NCBI RefSeq assembly: GCF_047948215.1 | Contig: NC_134465.1 | Span: 49,879,946 to 49,943,945 of the forward strand | From: Lycorma delicatula | Taxonomy: Eukaryota > Arthropoda > Insecta > Hemiptera > Fulgoridae | Direction of reading: 5' to 3' | DNA: 64,000 bases | Part shown: positions 10,064 through 21,600 of the stretch, piece by piece | Layout: each line of letters starts with the position of its first letter | How positions within the stretch are numbered: the first letter of the stretch is position 1 | Translations under genes and position numbers: made by a program | The notes under the pieces: generated by a model | The model's database searches: none | Told to the model about the DNA's origin: nothing | What the model saw: only the letters and a program-made list of their open reading frames with translations

Positions 10064-11361
10064 CAAGGTGTCTCATATAAAACGCAACCCATCCATGAAA
10101 TTTCAAAAGTCAAGCTTACTCCCCTACTCGTTACTGAAATGGACTCGTCCAACATCGCGGCGACGCGGTAGAACACTACCGATAGTAACAACAATGCAAT
10201 CGTAACGTTCAGTGTATTGCTAGAGACAAGATGGTGTTTTCGCTAGATGAACGTGTTTTCATTGTTCAGTCGAACTTCAGTACGAAATCAGCGGTTGCAG
10301 TGCAAGATTTGTTTCACCATACGTACCCAGATAAACCAGCACCTAACAAAACATCAGTATTAAGGTTAGTTGCAAAATTTAGAGAGACTGGTTCTGTTAA
10401 TAACAAGGAACACGAAAGATCTGCGTCAGTGTTGAATACAGATACAGTCACTGAAATCAAAGACCGATTACTCGCCTCGCCAAATAAATCAATCAGACGT
10501 TTGTCTGCTGAAACTAATTTGTCCAAATCAACTGTTCATCGGGCGACCAAACGATTACAATTACGACCTTATTGCATTCAAGCGGTTCATCGACTTCTTG
10601 AGCCCGACTAAGAAAAATGGCTACAATATTGTCAACGGTTCCATCGATTTCTGCGTGAGGGAATTTACGGATTCGTTATTTTTCACAAATGAAGCACGGT
10701 TTCATTTGGATGGCTACGTAACCAGCCAAAACAGTAGAATTTGGAGCGCTGAAAATCCCCACGTTTATCACGAAAAACAATTACATCCGCAGAATTAGGG
10801 CTTGTGGTGCGCGATATCGCGGAAGAAAATAATCGGCCCTATTTTTTTCGAGTACAACATTAATATCATTAATATCAGGATATTTTATTTCAGTTCATCG
10901 CACTCTTGGAAGAGGAAGACAGACACTGTCGGCTACAACATGACGGTGCGACATCGCACTACACAGGTTCAACTTCCGATTTCATCGAGGAATTCTTTAG
11001 TAATCGTGTTATCGGTCGAGGCTTGTGGTCACCAAGATTTCCAGATTTGACTGCGGCGGATTTTTTTCTACGGGGTTGCCTCAAAGAAAAAGCCTACAGC
11101 AACAAACCACGAACTCTTGAACAATTGAAAGTCAATATTGAACAAGCTGTATTAAATATTCAGCCACAAAAAGTTGCAAGAAACGCTGTAAAAAGAATTG
11201 AAGCTTGTATTAAAGAAGATGGTGGTCACTTCCAACTTTTACTCTATATGTAAGGTAATGGGTGGTAATAATAAAAATTACATTTACATTTACACATGCC
11301 TTTTTATTATTTCAATACCTACCAATATAAGGTTGGGTTGCGTTTTATATGGGACACCCTG
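10064..11361 (+). mobile_element. mariner-like transposon, complete ends, decayed transposase
   Basis: Terminal inverted repeats of 28 bp, differing at two positions, lie at 10064-10091 and 11334-11361: the left begins CAAGGTGTCTCATATAAAAC and the right, reversed, begins CAGGGTGTCCCATATAAAAC. Each end abuts TA (10062-10063, 11362-11363), the target of Tc1/mariner elements. A plus-strand transposase pseudogene fills the interior. It sits between MCTS1 and the kinase gene. Confidence 0.93.
10231..11253 (+). pseudogene. mariner-superfamily transposase with N-terminal HTH (DUF4817 type), frameshifted
   Basis: The N-terminal HTH part is open for 126 residues (MVFSLDERVFIVQ, then ETGSVNNKEHERSASVL and LSKSTVHRATKRLQL). 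The catalytic part continues in other frames: FFTNEARFHLDGYVTSQNSR (first Asp position reads Asn in TNEA), GLWCAISRKKIIGPIFFE, then LQHDGATSHYTGSTSDFIEE and PDLTAADFFLRG. The C-terminus is KDGGHFQLLLYM-like (EDGGHFQLLLYM) with TAA. From the second Asp to the Asp of ADFF there are about 38 residues, more than the 34 of classical mariners. Stops near 10609 and 10797 and frame changes make it inactive. Confidence 0.88.
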
Positions 11362-11995
11362 TATTAGTAGGAGTTATATTTTATGTAACTTCTTGGTGAA
11401 GTGGTAGGATCCAGTAGGTACTTGACTCAATCCCAGTCATGCTTGACATTTTTTACATTTCAAGAAGTGTGTCATTTCAAAAATAAGATGAATTTTTCAA
11501 AATTCACACCCACAAAAGCTTAAACCCCTTAGCTATTTGATGGCCATCTTGTCAGCAGTATTGCTGTTTAGTGTACTGTTGACATTGTTTAATATGACTG
11601 TGACAATAAACATTCCTGCTAGTTAAATCTGGAGTGATTTCATTTCTCAGTGTAAATGGTTGAATGGTGGTTGTAATACTTGGAGAATTCATTGTGAAAT
11701 TTATAAGCTTGTAGTAATGAATGAATGAAAGGTTAGGCACTACTGTTGTGACTTTAATGAAAGTCTATACATATTTATGATGAAATAGGAGTGCAATGCC
11801 TTGAATTCAAAAAGATAATAAATAAAAATGTAAAAGTTTAAGTAAACTGAGACTTGACAATTAGTGTTCTTGAAATGGAATTTCCATACATTTCATGAAG
11901 TATTGAAACAAATGAATGCATAGAAAACAGATCAGAAGCACAACTATCCTTTATAAAAGAATACATTCTCCCACCCAGGTAGTATCATTATGCCA

Positions 11996-12155
11996 GCCTC
12001 CGTGGCACGAGTGGTAGCATCCCAGCCTTTCATCTGGAGGTCCTGGATTTGAATCCTGGTCAGGCATGGTATTTTCACACACTACAAAAATTTTCATTCA
12101 TCTCATGCTCTGAAGTAATACCTAATGGTGGTCCAGGAGGTTAAAAAAAAGGTAC
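11996..12155 (+). repeat. tRNA-derived SINE, family A
   Basis: The head resembles a tRNA gene: box A-like TGGCACGAGTGG near 12003-12014 and box B-like GATTTGAATCC at 12046-12056, the internal Pol III promoter. A non-tRNA body follows (GGTCAGGCATGG...) and a tail CTGAAGTAATACCTAATGG ending in A-rich sequence. It is not a functional tRNA: no acceptor stem closes. Related copies lie at 40621, 41361, 43952, 49050 and 60265. Confidence 0.8.
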
Positions 12156-12404
12156 CATCAGTATAGCAGATGAATGGAAAGCATACAACTGCAATGAAGA
12201 ACAAGGCTATCAGCATCAGAATGTGTACACAAGTGCAGTAGGTCCAGCCACTGGCCACTTCTAAGCTTTCTGTTGTTACACATAAATATAACTTTGTTGA
12301 TTCAGACTTAGAGCACACATTAACAGTAAAGACTGGTCAAATTCCACATAAAGCAACAGCATGGGATTCACTACTCTGTCATTTATGTGGTGGCACAATA
12401 TTAA

Positions 12405-12423
12405 TATATATATATATATATAT
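12405..12423. repeat. (AT)n microsatellite
   Basis: A short run of alternating A and T in intergenic DNA. Confidence 0.8.
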
Positions 12424-12563
12424 TTTACTGAAATTCATTTTTTTAAGATTTTTATTATTCCTCTGTACTGTGTTAAATTATGTTTAAAATTTTTGTAATA
12501 TAAACCACCTACTACAGAATATTGAGGTAAGACATATCTTACCTTTATCATGAATGTAGATTG

Positions 12564-12718
12564 CCGGATTCCTCATCCTCAGTCATGATTCAGTAATTAT
12601 TTAATACAGTATCATAATAAACATTACACCAAGTGCATGGTTTAATTTAATATTTTTAATGTTTTAATATACAGTTTAATTAAATAATTTAATCATGACT
12701 GAGGATGCAGGATCCTGC
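12564..12718. repeat. short inverted repeat, MITE-like
   Basis: The 17-mer CATCCTCAGTCATGATT (12574-12590) is perfectly reverse-complementary to 12691-12707, separated by about 100 bp of AT-rich sequence. Flanking bases continue an imperfect match (CCGGATTCC against GGATCCTGC). It could be a small non-autonomous transposon. No target duplication was identified. Confidence 0.5.
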
Positions 12719-12929
12719 AAAAGTACACTGCGTTTGGAAAGTTGCTGTGCAGTATGTGTTAGAATTATGTGGTGAATTCTGTTATTTTGGCATTAGGGTG
12801 GTTGCTGTGTTCGTTTGTTGGATGTTGCTCAGTAATAAACCAAGATGTCAGTTGTTGAATTATGATTGAACATATTTCATTTCATTTATCAGAATCGGTA
12901 GTTGCATCAAACATAATGGTTCTTTTCAT

Positions 12930-13590
12930 AGAGGAAACATTTTTCTCATTGAACACATCTTTTGTAAAGGTGGTGACAAGTGTATTGATTTAGTGAAACT
13001 TAAGTTTTCTGAAAAATTTCCATATACTCTAGTTCCTAGTCACAATGCAATTTGAACACTTATCAAAAATTTCGGGCAACAGCTTCTGTTGAAAACACTG
13101 ATCGAAATGGAACACCACCTAAACTAAATGAACAGAAGCTGCTTGATATTTTGGATGCTATGGCTGAAATTCTATCAAAATGAATGTGTAAATTAGCACA
13201 GCATTAAGACATCAGACTTGTTACCACACACAAAGCTGTAAGAAAAGATCTGAAACTTTTTCTTTACAAAGTAATTAATGTGTGTTCAAGAACTGAAACC
13301 TACAGATCATGCCAAAAAACTAAATTGTCAATGGTTTAAATGTTTTATTGACCAAAATGCTGTAGGTATCCTCGACATACATTTTTTACAGATGAAGCCA
13401 ATAGTGTATTGTAAAATACATGACTGTGGTTGACAAGTAATCTCCATGAATTACACAAAGTGAAAATTGAAATTTGGTCGGTGTGAGTAGAACATGCATT
13501 GTGGGTTCAGTCTTTTTTGATAATACAATTAATAGTGATCATTATTGTGCAGTTTTAACAAACTTCATTAGTCAGTTAACAGAAGTGTGA
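12930..13590 (+). pseudogene. decayed mariner-like transposase fragment
   Basis: In fragments across frames: FLIEHIFCKGGDKCIDLVKL then KFSEKFPYTLVPSHNAI, NRNGTPPKLNEQKLLDI-like (DRNGTPPKLNEQKLLDI), VTTHKAVRKDLKLFLYK, FTDEANSVL and VGSVFFDNTINSDHY. These follow the order of an HTH-DDE transposase of the same broad family as 10231-11253. It breaks off near 13590, exactly where the RNase H LINE fragment begins, so the second catalytic half is lost. It has many stops. Confidence 0.75.
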
Positions 13591-14545
13591 GTAAAACTCA
13601 AAACCAATATCGCAGACGGAGTCTTTAAAATATAAAAGTTAAAATAATAGAAAAAGAAACTATGTAAAACTTACCTAATTCTGATAGGTTGTGCAAAAGG
13701 CTCCTTTCTCAGATAATAAAATTAAAGACATAGAACCAAAAAAATCAAAATTGAAAGTAAAGGTTAAAAATTATGAAAAACTCTTCTAGCATAAAAATAA
13801 AAATGATAATAAATTTTTTGCACTAACATGGAACTATCAAAAACAGAAACATTCGGTTAAAAATGTTGTTATTATTGTACAAGATATCACGAATGTTTCT
13901 AGGTAGATTAAATTTATGATGCAACGCCACATAACATGTGCAGTCTACGAGAATGTGGTGCACAGTCATGCGGCAGTTGCATCGTGTGCGATTCCTCCTG
14001 ACATTAGGCTCTCGTGTGTGATCCTTGTATGTCCTATCCGTAACCGGCAGAGGACCACTTCTTCACGACGAGTTTTCCTGCAAGAGGAGTTCCATGGCAA
14101 CACTGAATCTTTAATCCGTCGGAGTTTATTATCGACAGTAGTCGCCCAGTCACTTTGCCACCCTGCTCTCAGTGATTGTTTTACACGATTAACAAAATCA
14201 AAGGTAGTAACTCGGGTAGTGAAAGGAAGTTGAATGCACACTTCTTTGGCAGCATAATCTGCTTGTTCGTTACCTGGAATCCCTAGGTGGCTAGGAACCC
14301 AACAAAAACTTACTTCTGTGTTGCGATTACCTAACTCAGCGATTGCACTGTAAATTTCAATGACGACAGGATGTTTGGAATAAAAGTTTTCTAACGCCTG
14401 GAGAGCACTACATGAGTCACTGCAAATAAGAATGTTTCTATATGTAGGGTTAATGATATTTAGAGCCTTATTTATAGCGAGTAGTTCAGTAGTTCGTTGA
14501 ATTAAATTGGAATACCACTCACCACCATAACAGATTACTTCTGCA
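13590..14545 (-). mobile_element. fragment of RNase H-bearing LINE (I/jockey-like), lacking both ends
   Basis: Minus-strand translation gives an RNase H domain: RTTELLAINKAL with the catalytic Glu, ICSDSCSALQAL with Asp, and WVPSHLGIPGNEQADYAAK with the final Asp. It continues to VVLCRLRIGHTRITHESLMS, the usual C-terminal zinc-knuckle region of I-type LINEs. This coding part is open over about 180 residues. The noncoding 3' part (down to 13590) is homologous to 41881-42360 but stops before the A-rich end seen there. It is therefore truncated at the 3' side as well as the 5' side, which is unusual for a LINE. Confidence 0.82.
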
Positions 14546-14686
14546 ACTATCTAATCAGAATTGGCAAATAAACCAGTGACAACACAGATTCACTCTTCAA
14601 TAAAGCAGATTACTCTAAACATTCACCGCCCTCACAGATTACTTCTGTAACTATCTAATCAGAATAGGAAAATAATCCAATGACAA
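14522..14686. repeat. local direct duplication (about 60 bp units)
   Basis: The segment CAGATTACTTCTGCAACTAT followed by CTAATCAGAATTGG (from 14530) recurs from 14635 with few changes, offset by about 105 bp. It lies at the 5' edge of the LINE fragment. Confidence 0.7.
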
Positions 14687-15899
14687 CGTTAGAAGGAATA
14701 ACATTTATTTTATTATAACATTTTAATTTATAAATATTAATAAGAATTTTTATGATTAATTATTATTTAAATAAATAATGTCTTTATTTTTACAAATTAA
14801 TATTATATTGAAGTAAAATTAGAATAATCATAAATAAAAATGGAAATGTTATGTTATATTATTCTTTGGAATTAATATTGTATAATGAATATTCTATATA
14901 AGAAAAGGAAAAAATCAAACCTTAATTCTAGTTAATTGTATATGTAAGTATAAAAAAGAACACATTAAACAGAGCGAATACTACAAACTATACATCAACA
15001 TAACTAAATTGTCTCTTAAAAATTTATTAGAGAATTCATTCCGATGAAAACATTTTTATTAAATGTAATCTGCATAAATATGATTAAAGTAAATTTTTAT
15101 TTTAGTTCATGTTTAGATATTTAATGGAACTACAATTTGGAATATATATTAACAATGATTTGGAGGAAGAAGTCAAGAAAATAAATTGAATAGGATAATT
15201 CAATAGGAATCCAACTCCATAATTGCACAAAGTATGGTACTCCATATTTTATTTCATTTGATTCTTAACGTATAGTTATATGTGTGTATTTCATGATAGC
15301 CCCAATGGCACATTTTATCAAGGTTAAATCATATGATAAAATTGTCGATTATTTTAAGAAAGGAGTTGAATTTAAAGAGTAAGAGATGGGTTGTTTTGAA
15401 CTACCCATCAACGTCAACTCACCATTTATTTGATGCAATATGTTTCAACTTTCAAAAATGCTTTATAAGCAACTGCCAACCACTGCACTCTCAACAGTTA
15501 TGGCGTTACGTATTTGATGTGTATATTAGATGATAAAAGCACTACGTATACTAGGTTTGAATGTACAGCTATATCTGGATGCAATGAAGTAATCCCTGAT
15601 TTGAATGTTAATATCTTGTCATCTTCTATTAAAGTTACACATCTTTTAGTGATGAATGTTGAGGCCAATATCATAACAAACCTGTAGTAAAATATTGGCA
15701 GTTCCTTATCACTGGCAGGTTCACTATTTCCATATTCAAGAGCACAATTATTTGCTTTGTGATGGAGAGTTACAATAATTGGAACAACCTCATAAGAGAA
15801 TTGTTTACTCTGAAAGAAGTGAGTAGGAAAAATATAACTACTAAAGCAAGAATAAAGTTTTTAATATCAAAATATTAAAAAAATGTTATTATAAACATA

Positions 15900-16483
15900 C
15901 AGAGTGATTCAGGAGGATAGGGCAATACTTTGACAACTCATTCACAGGCTAAAAATAAGAAAAAAGTTAATATAAACATAGGTCCGAAAACGGTTCGTTA
16001 GCGAGTTATACAGGGTGAAAGATTTTGCCCGAGTTTCAGTTCCTCCGGGTAAATTAATTATTTACATCAATCTTCTTATAATTAAATTCTCTACAATTTA
16101 TGTTTAAAAAATGTATGATTTATTGCCAATTTAACAACGTTATTGTACGTCAAACGTAAAAAAAATGTGTTTTTTGATCCTATTTTTGGCGTTTTACATG
16201 GGATATCTTAGAAATTAAGAGAGATGCAGTTCTCGGACCTTTTTTTTTCAATTTCCCAGCTCAAAAACCATAAGAAACAATTGAATTTGCCCCTTAATTG
16301 ACCTTCCCAGAATTTCAGAAAGCCTTAATTTACCCGGAGGAACTGAAACTCGGGAGAAATCTTTCACCCTGTATAACTCGCTAACAAAGTGTTTTTGGAC
16401 CTATGTTTATATGAACTTTTTTCTTATTTTTAGCCTCTAGAATGAGTTGTCAGAGTATTACCCTATCCTCCTGAATCACCCTG
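15900..16483. mobile_element. foldback MITE with about 158-bp inverted arms
   Basis: The arms 15900-16057 and 16325-16483 are imperfect reverse complements along their whole length. The ends read CAGAGTGATTCAGGAGGATA on the left and, reversed, CAGGGTGATTCAGGAGGATA on the right. TA flanks both ends (15898-15899, 16484-16485), as for Tc1/mariner-mobilised elements. The 265-bp core has no coding frame. Its transcript would form a long hairpin. Confidence 0.88.
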
Positions 16484-18360
16484 TATAGGGATGAATAAGT
16501 AAAGCCTATTCATCCCCCGAGGGGGATAGTTTATAAAATATTTTGAGGTTTAGTTAAACCAAATATAAAATATATTTAATTTCTTATTGAACCTGTGTTT
16601 TTGACAATGTGGCTACTAAGGCAATTAAATTGGGAGATATCTAATAGTGGTCAAATATTTAAAAATATGTATTACAGTTCCCTAAAAAGTTATAATAGTA
16701 AACTTATAGTAGAGACGTGTTTATCAGATAAAGATGATTAAAGCACAGTCTTGCTCAATAAAAACATTATTCTTCTTGTTTAATTAGGTTATTATCTTCT
16801 TTTTTCAAAGTTTTGTGTGTTTAAATGTCAAGGTAGTTGGAAGTGTGCTGAAAGGGCTCTATTCCAGAATAATTTTTTTTTTATGCTTAGTTATTGCAAC
16901 TACTGCATTTATTTTTTTGTTTAGTTTGTATTAGTAGTATAATAAAAAGGTTAGTTTCTTGGAATATAATGCTAGTTTTATTTCTTTGTAATTATTTTTT
17001 TATCTGCTATAAATTGTATGACGTATGGGAATAGAGGCCAAATTGAATTATCATATTCGATTATAAGGGCTGACTTTTCTATTATCTAATGAATATTATG
17101 TTTAAATCATTTTTTATAATTAATACTAACTTACAACTCATAATCATATGAAAAATATTCCATAGCTTTTCTTTTCCTTCAATTTATAGCTGTATACAAT
17201 TCTATCAATTTTATTTCATATTATGTTACATCTGATCATATCCTAGCTTAAAGAATCGTACTTGATTATTACAATCAACAATTTGTTTTTCACAGATTTC
17301 ATTAGTTGCTCAACTAAGATATATAGAATCATCAGGATGATACATGACATGATTTTTTTTGTTTTTCATAGACATAGGATTAGTAGAGAAGATTGTACTT
17401 GAATTTTGCTTGTGAAGGATGAATATGACTTGAAATAATCTTCAATAGTAGCAACTTACAGAATTTAGTATGATTTGATAGATCGAGTTGAAGTATATGC
17501 CATTATTTGTAAGCATATAATAAAATTGATGATCATTTCAGAATTCTTAAAATCTATGGTTAGGCATATTAGTAATTAAGAAAGAAGCATTAGACATAAT
17601 AATGTTCCTGTTAAGAAGTAATATATTTGCTCTTTTGTTTTGCTTCCACTGTTACAAGTATTATCTGGAAATTTCATGAATGGCCTTACTGGATCCATTT
17701 CTGTACTTTCTGCATTGTGGCAATGAATTTCAAGCATCTATTTGGTTATGAGTCTTATCTACCGTTTTCTAAATCTTTAATAACTCTTTTATTTTTCACA
17801 AAACTTTATTAATATATTATTATTTTATGTCTTTTTATTTCAACTTCATTTTCCTATTTAATTTTTAACATCCTTCTGCAATATAACATTTCAATAAATA
17901 CATAGTTGTAAGGAATAGTCCTTCTTTCACTTGTAAAAGGACCACAGCGTTAGTCATTAAAGGATTCAAATGCTAAGAAGACTATGTATATGATTAGTAC
18001 GGTAAGTTCAGGTATTTATATGTATTATTAGTTTTTACAATGATTTAACTCAACATAATGTGGTTATTATATAAAATCCTTCTTTAGTAAGAACTAAATA
18101 TTTTATGTTCTTTAATGACTTCTATAAAAAACTTTTTTTAGATACTTCAAAAAAATATCTGTAAAGTTTAAACATTTACGCTGCATCAAAATATCTGAAA
18201 CAGAATCTGGCAATGTTTATTTGTTACTGAAGCAATAGAGAAACCAGATTATATCTCTGCCAAATTTATATCAATATTTCATAAAACATTTTTACTGAAA
18301 TCATATTATTTCTGTAATAAATAATATATATATATATAATGTATTAACATATAATACTGG

Positions 18361-18366
18361 TTTATT
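18361..18366 (-). promoter_or_regulatory. candidate poly(A) signal, short kinase isoform
   Basis: AATAAA on the minus strand lies 61 nt after the stop of the 18427-18601 exon, a plausible distance for a short 3' UTR. Confidence 0.4.
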
Positions 18367-18426
18367 GACAGTTCTTTTTGTTGTTCTAAAACTATTAAAT
18401 GCAGACTTATTAAGTGATGAATAAAA

Positions 18427-18601
18427 TTACTCTCTTTCAAGTTTTGCACCCATTCTTGTTAATGCTATAATTGTGTTAACAGCTTTGATCCATCTTTTTT
18501 TAATAACATAACGTTTTAATTTTGATTTATTAAGTGCCATTTCTGTATTATTATCAACTAACCATGGATGATGGATTGCCTTTGTTGCTGACAGACGATC
18601 G
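18427..18601 (-). CDS. alternative terminal exon S: kinase end plus calmodulin-binding autoinhibitory helix
   Basis: The acceptor is TGTTTTTAG at 18602-18603. The exon encodes DRLSATKAIHHPWLVDN, parallel to HRLTATECLSHVWL of the other terminal exon, then NKSKLKRYVIKKRW and IKAVNTIIALTRMGAKLERE and TAA at 18427-18429. KKRWIKAVNTIIALTRM has Trp, Val, Ile and Met at spacing 1-5-8-14, the MLCK-type calmodulin-binding pattern in a strongly basic helix. From the family, such a helix blocks the kinase until calcium-calmodulin binds. The protein ends seven residues later, with no telokin-like Ig domain. It lies 13 kb beyond the other terminal exon. Confidence 0.9.
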
Positions 18602-21600
18602 CTAAAAACAAAAATAATAATTCAAATAAAGACACATAAATTGATTATTGCAAATTTATAATTTAACTTTCTTTTTAATGCTATTTTTACAGGAAAAATC
18701 AAACACTAGATTGATCATACTACCCTGTATGACATGAGGCAAATAATTAAGAATTATTTGCCTCAAATAATTAAAATGTAAGTTATTCGAATATCAGTCA
18801 AGTGGATGACTGGTTATGCAAATATTGAAAACATTTTTTTCTTTTTGAAAAGGAATTCAGTGGTTTAAAAAATACATTTTTTGTGCAATTGTTTACTGCA
18901 AGTATCTAAAGTTAACCTCTTTGTAAAAAAAAAAATTATCTGTATTCTTTACTGTGGATATGTCTAAACAAATGATGCTGATTGTTTAAACAGTATCTGT
19001 GCTCAACTCTTATCTTTGAAGATTATCCACTACAAAAGCACAAGCAAATATTGAAAAAGGCAATAGCACACTAATCATTAAATAAAATTATATAATTAAA
19101 TTAGTTAATTAAATAATAATTAGATTTAAATCTCAAAAGATATGGCTTGATTTAAAAGTTGCAACACTAACAATTTAAGTGATTGGTTGAACTGTAATGA
19201 ACAGGATTAAAGTTTTAAAATTATGTTAAGTATGACACTTTTAAAGTTATGTTTGATAAAAAAAAATGTAATTGTAGTTCAAAGGCAGATGAATTCATCT
19301 GCCAACTTCATAGGTGATAACTAAGATTGCATACTGAGGCATTTGTTTTATGTTAAAGTGCTAAAATTGTAATTGTTATGTCACATGTCAGATTAACATG
19401 AGACATGTCTCATGTTAATCTGACATGAGACACGAGTAACTTTGAAAAGTTAAAAATAAAGTTGTTTCCTTTGCTTTCTTCATTGAGCCAAATACATAGT
19501 TACATCAGCTGCCAAGCCCCCCAAAGTACAAATGCCATTTAGGATTACAAGTGCCACATTCATTCTGTCATCACAAGAAATAACTGTACAGTAAACTTCA
19601 ATAATTTCAGGAAAAGCAATAGTGATTGGTGCGTCTTTTACCTCAGGATTTTTTACCCACTGGGTTGCTGTAGTAGTGAACTAGTCATTACAAATCAGCT
19701 GATTTCAAAGTTGAGAGTTCTAAGAATCAAATTTTAGTAAAGGCAGTTACTTTTATAAGGATTTGAATACTAGATTTTGGATATGACATCTTCGCTGGTT
19801 GGATTTCAGTTAACTGCATATCTCAGGAATGGTTAACCTGAGACTGTACAAGGCTACACTCCATTTACATTCATACATATCATCCTCATTCATCCTCTGA
19901 AGTAATACCTTATGGTGGTTCCAGAGGCTAAACAGAGAAATAAAACACCTCAGGTTCTTTACATGTTCACAAACTTAAGAAAGATTGAGACAGATAATGC
20001 AAAACAAAATTATTGTATGTTCTTTCTATTGTGAAATAATACGTTATAAACTGTGTTTTAACTCGATAAGAGAAAATTTAAAGAAATAAATAAATGTTTT
20101 GTAAAAAAAAAAATGTAAGAAGATGAAACAGCCAAAGGAATGTGATTCAACAACTTTGTTTTTAAAATGACATGAGTTGGCTGCTTAAAAAGTGAAAAAA
20201 AATTCCTGCTTATTATTTTTATCTTCTAAAGTTGTTAATTATTTTATTGCTCAAATGTTACTTTTTAAATTCAGTCATTAGTAGAGAATTATTAAAAATT
20301 GATTTAAAAACACACTAAACATAATTTGGTGCCGACTTCAAAAAGTGGAAATTTAAAGAAAAATTGAATAATATTATTTTTTACTAAGTAAATTTTTGAA
20401 TTTAGTGTTATTATTTTTTTGTTAATTTTTCTTTAAAATGTGGGTTAATAAAAAAAAAAACAAAAAACCACTGTCTCTCTCTTTATAACAAAATCTGCAA
20501 GAGATCACTTATACTGTTGACCTCCATGGTGGAGAATAGTATACTATTTTGATCTTTTATATGAAGGTTGCAGATTTTTATCCTAGTCAGGTTTGGTATT
20601 TGCCCCTTGCTAAAGAATTGATTTTGTAATTAAAAAAAAAAACTACGTTAATTGTAACTAGGTGTAATAATTTATAAAAAAAAAAAAAATGATTTGTTAT
20701 TAACCAGAGATTTTTATAATATCAGATGATTTCTGTCAAAATATCTTATAATACATTCATGTCAAGGACTGTTGGACATATTGTTGAGTTCTCCTATCAT
20801 TCATATAAAGCAAATAAGTTAAACAATACGTGCATCGCTCAAAAATTATGAAAGCTATTCAACAGATTAACACAATTTTTGCTCTATTACAAAACAAGAA
20901 TTTTTATGTAGATTGATTAATCATCAATTTGGATCTTTTTACAATTTTTTTTTTTTTAACCTAACTTAAATAACTTCATGTAATTTATTTAACTATTTGC
21001 TTGAGATATGGTAATCACAATAAGGTTATGCCTTAACAAACTATTTTTTTCTTTTGTATGAATCAAGATGGATTTAAAATCTTAATATATTCGTGTTCTA
21101 CATAGATTAATGTAGCGCTTACATTACCAAATCCTATAATGTAATGTGAATGTAGTTTCAGCCGCATTGGTAATACACAATTAATAAAAATTATGTTTTA
21201 CATTCTTCTCTTGAGTAAATGTACAATTCCAACAAAGAATTAAATTTTGTAATTACTTTTTTTTATTTTTCCATAAACATTTACTATTTTTTCTAAGTAA
21301 CTCTTGTTAGGGCCCATAATAAAAAAGCTGGTAACTACATTGCTGAAAATTTGCATACGGTTTGAAAGTTAATATTTCAAAATCTTTTATCTGTTTTAAT
21401 GATGCTTATGATAAAATCTAAAACTCAACACTACAAACCAACAGGGAAGAGAATATAACACTGAACCATTTGAGATGCTAGTTTAAGCTGTGTTGCTACA
21501 TAAGCTATTTCTCATTTCAAGAAACGCTGGTCTGGTTTTTCTACATCTTATTTATTTATGTTTGGAGGATAATAATTCTTCAAACAGTATCCTAACCCAA

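Larger units (their letters stand above)
11364..18360. other. intergenic repeat-rich stretch
   Basis: This region between the two genes holds a SINE (11996-12155), an inverted repeat (12564-12718), a transposase remnant (12930-13590), an RNase H LINE fragment (13590-14545), a local duplication (14522-14686) and a foldback MITE (15900-16483). The remaining AT-rich parts, notably 14700-15890 and 16530-18360, show no supportable gene. Confidence 0.6.

Noticed and set aside
12001..12072. A functional tRNA gene
   Set aside because: Box A and box B are tRNA-like, but no acceptor or anticodon stems close and the sequence is repeated with an attached body and A tail, as in a SINE.
13916..14233. 105-residue plus-strand frame
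   Set aside because: The opposite strand encodes the RNase H LINE C-terminus with a recognised motif order; this frame is its shadow.
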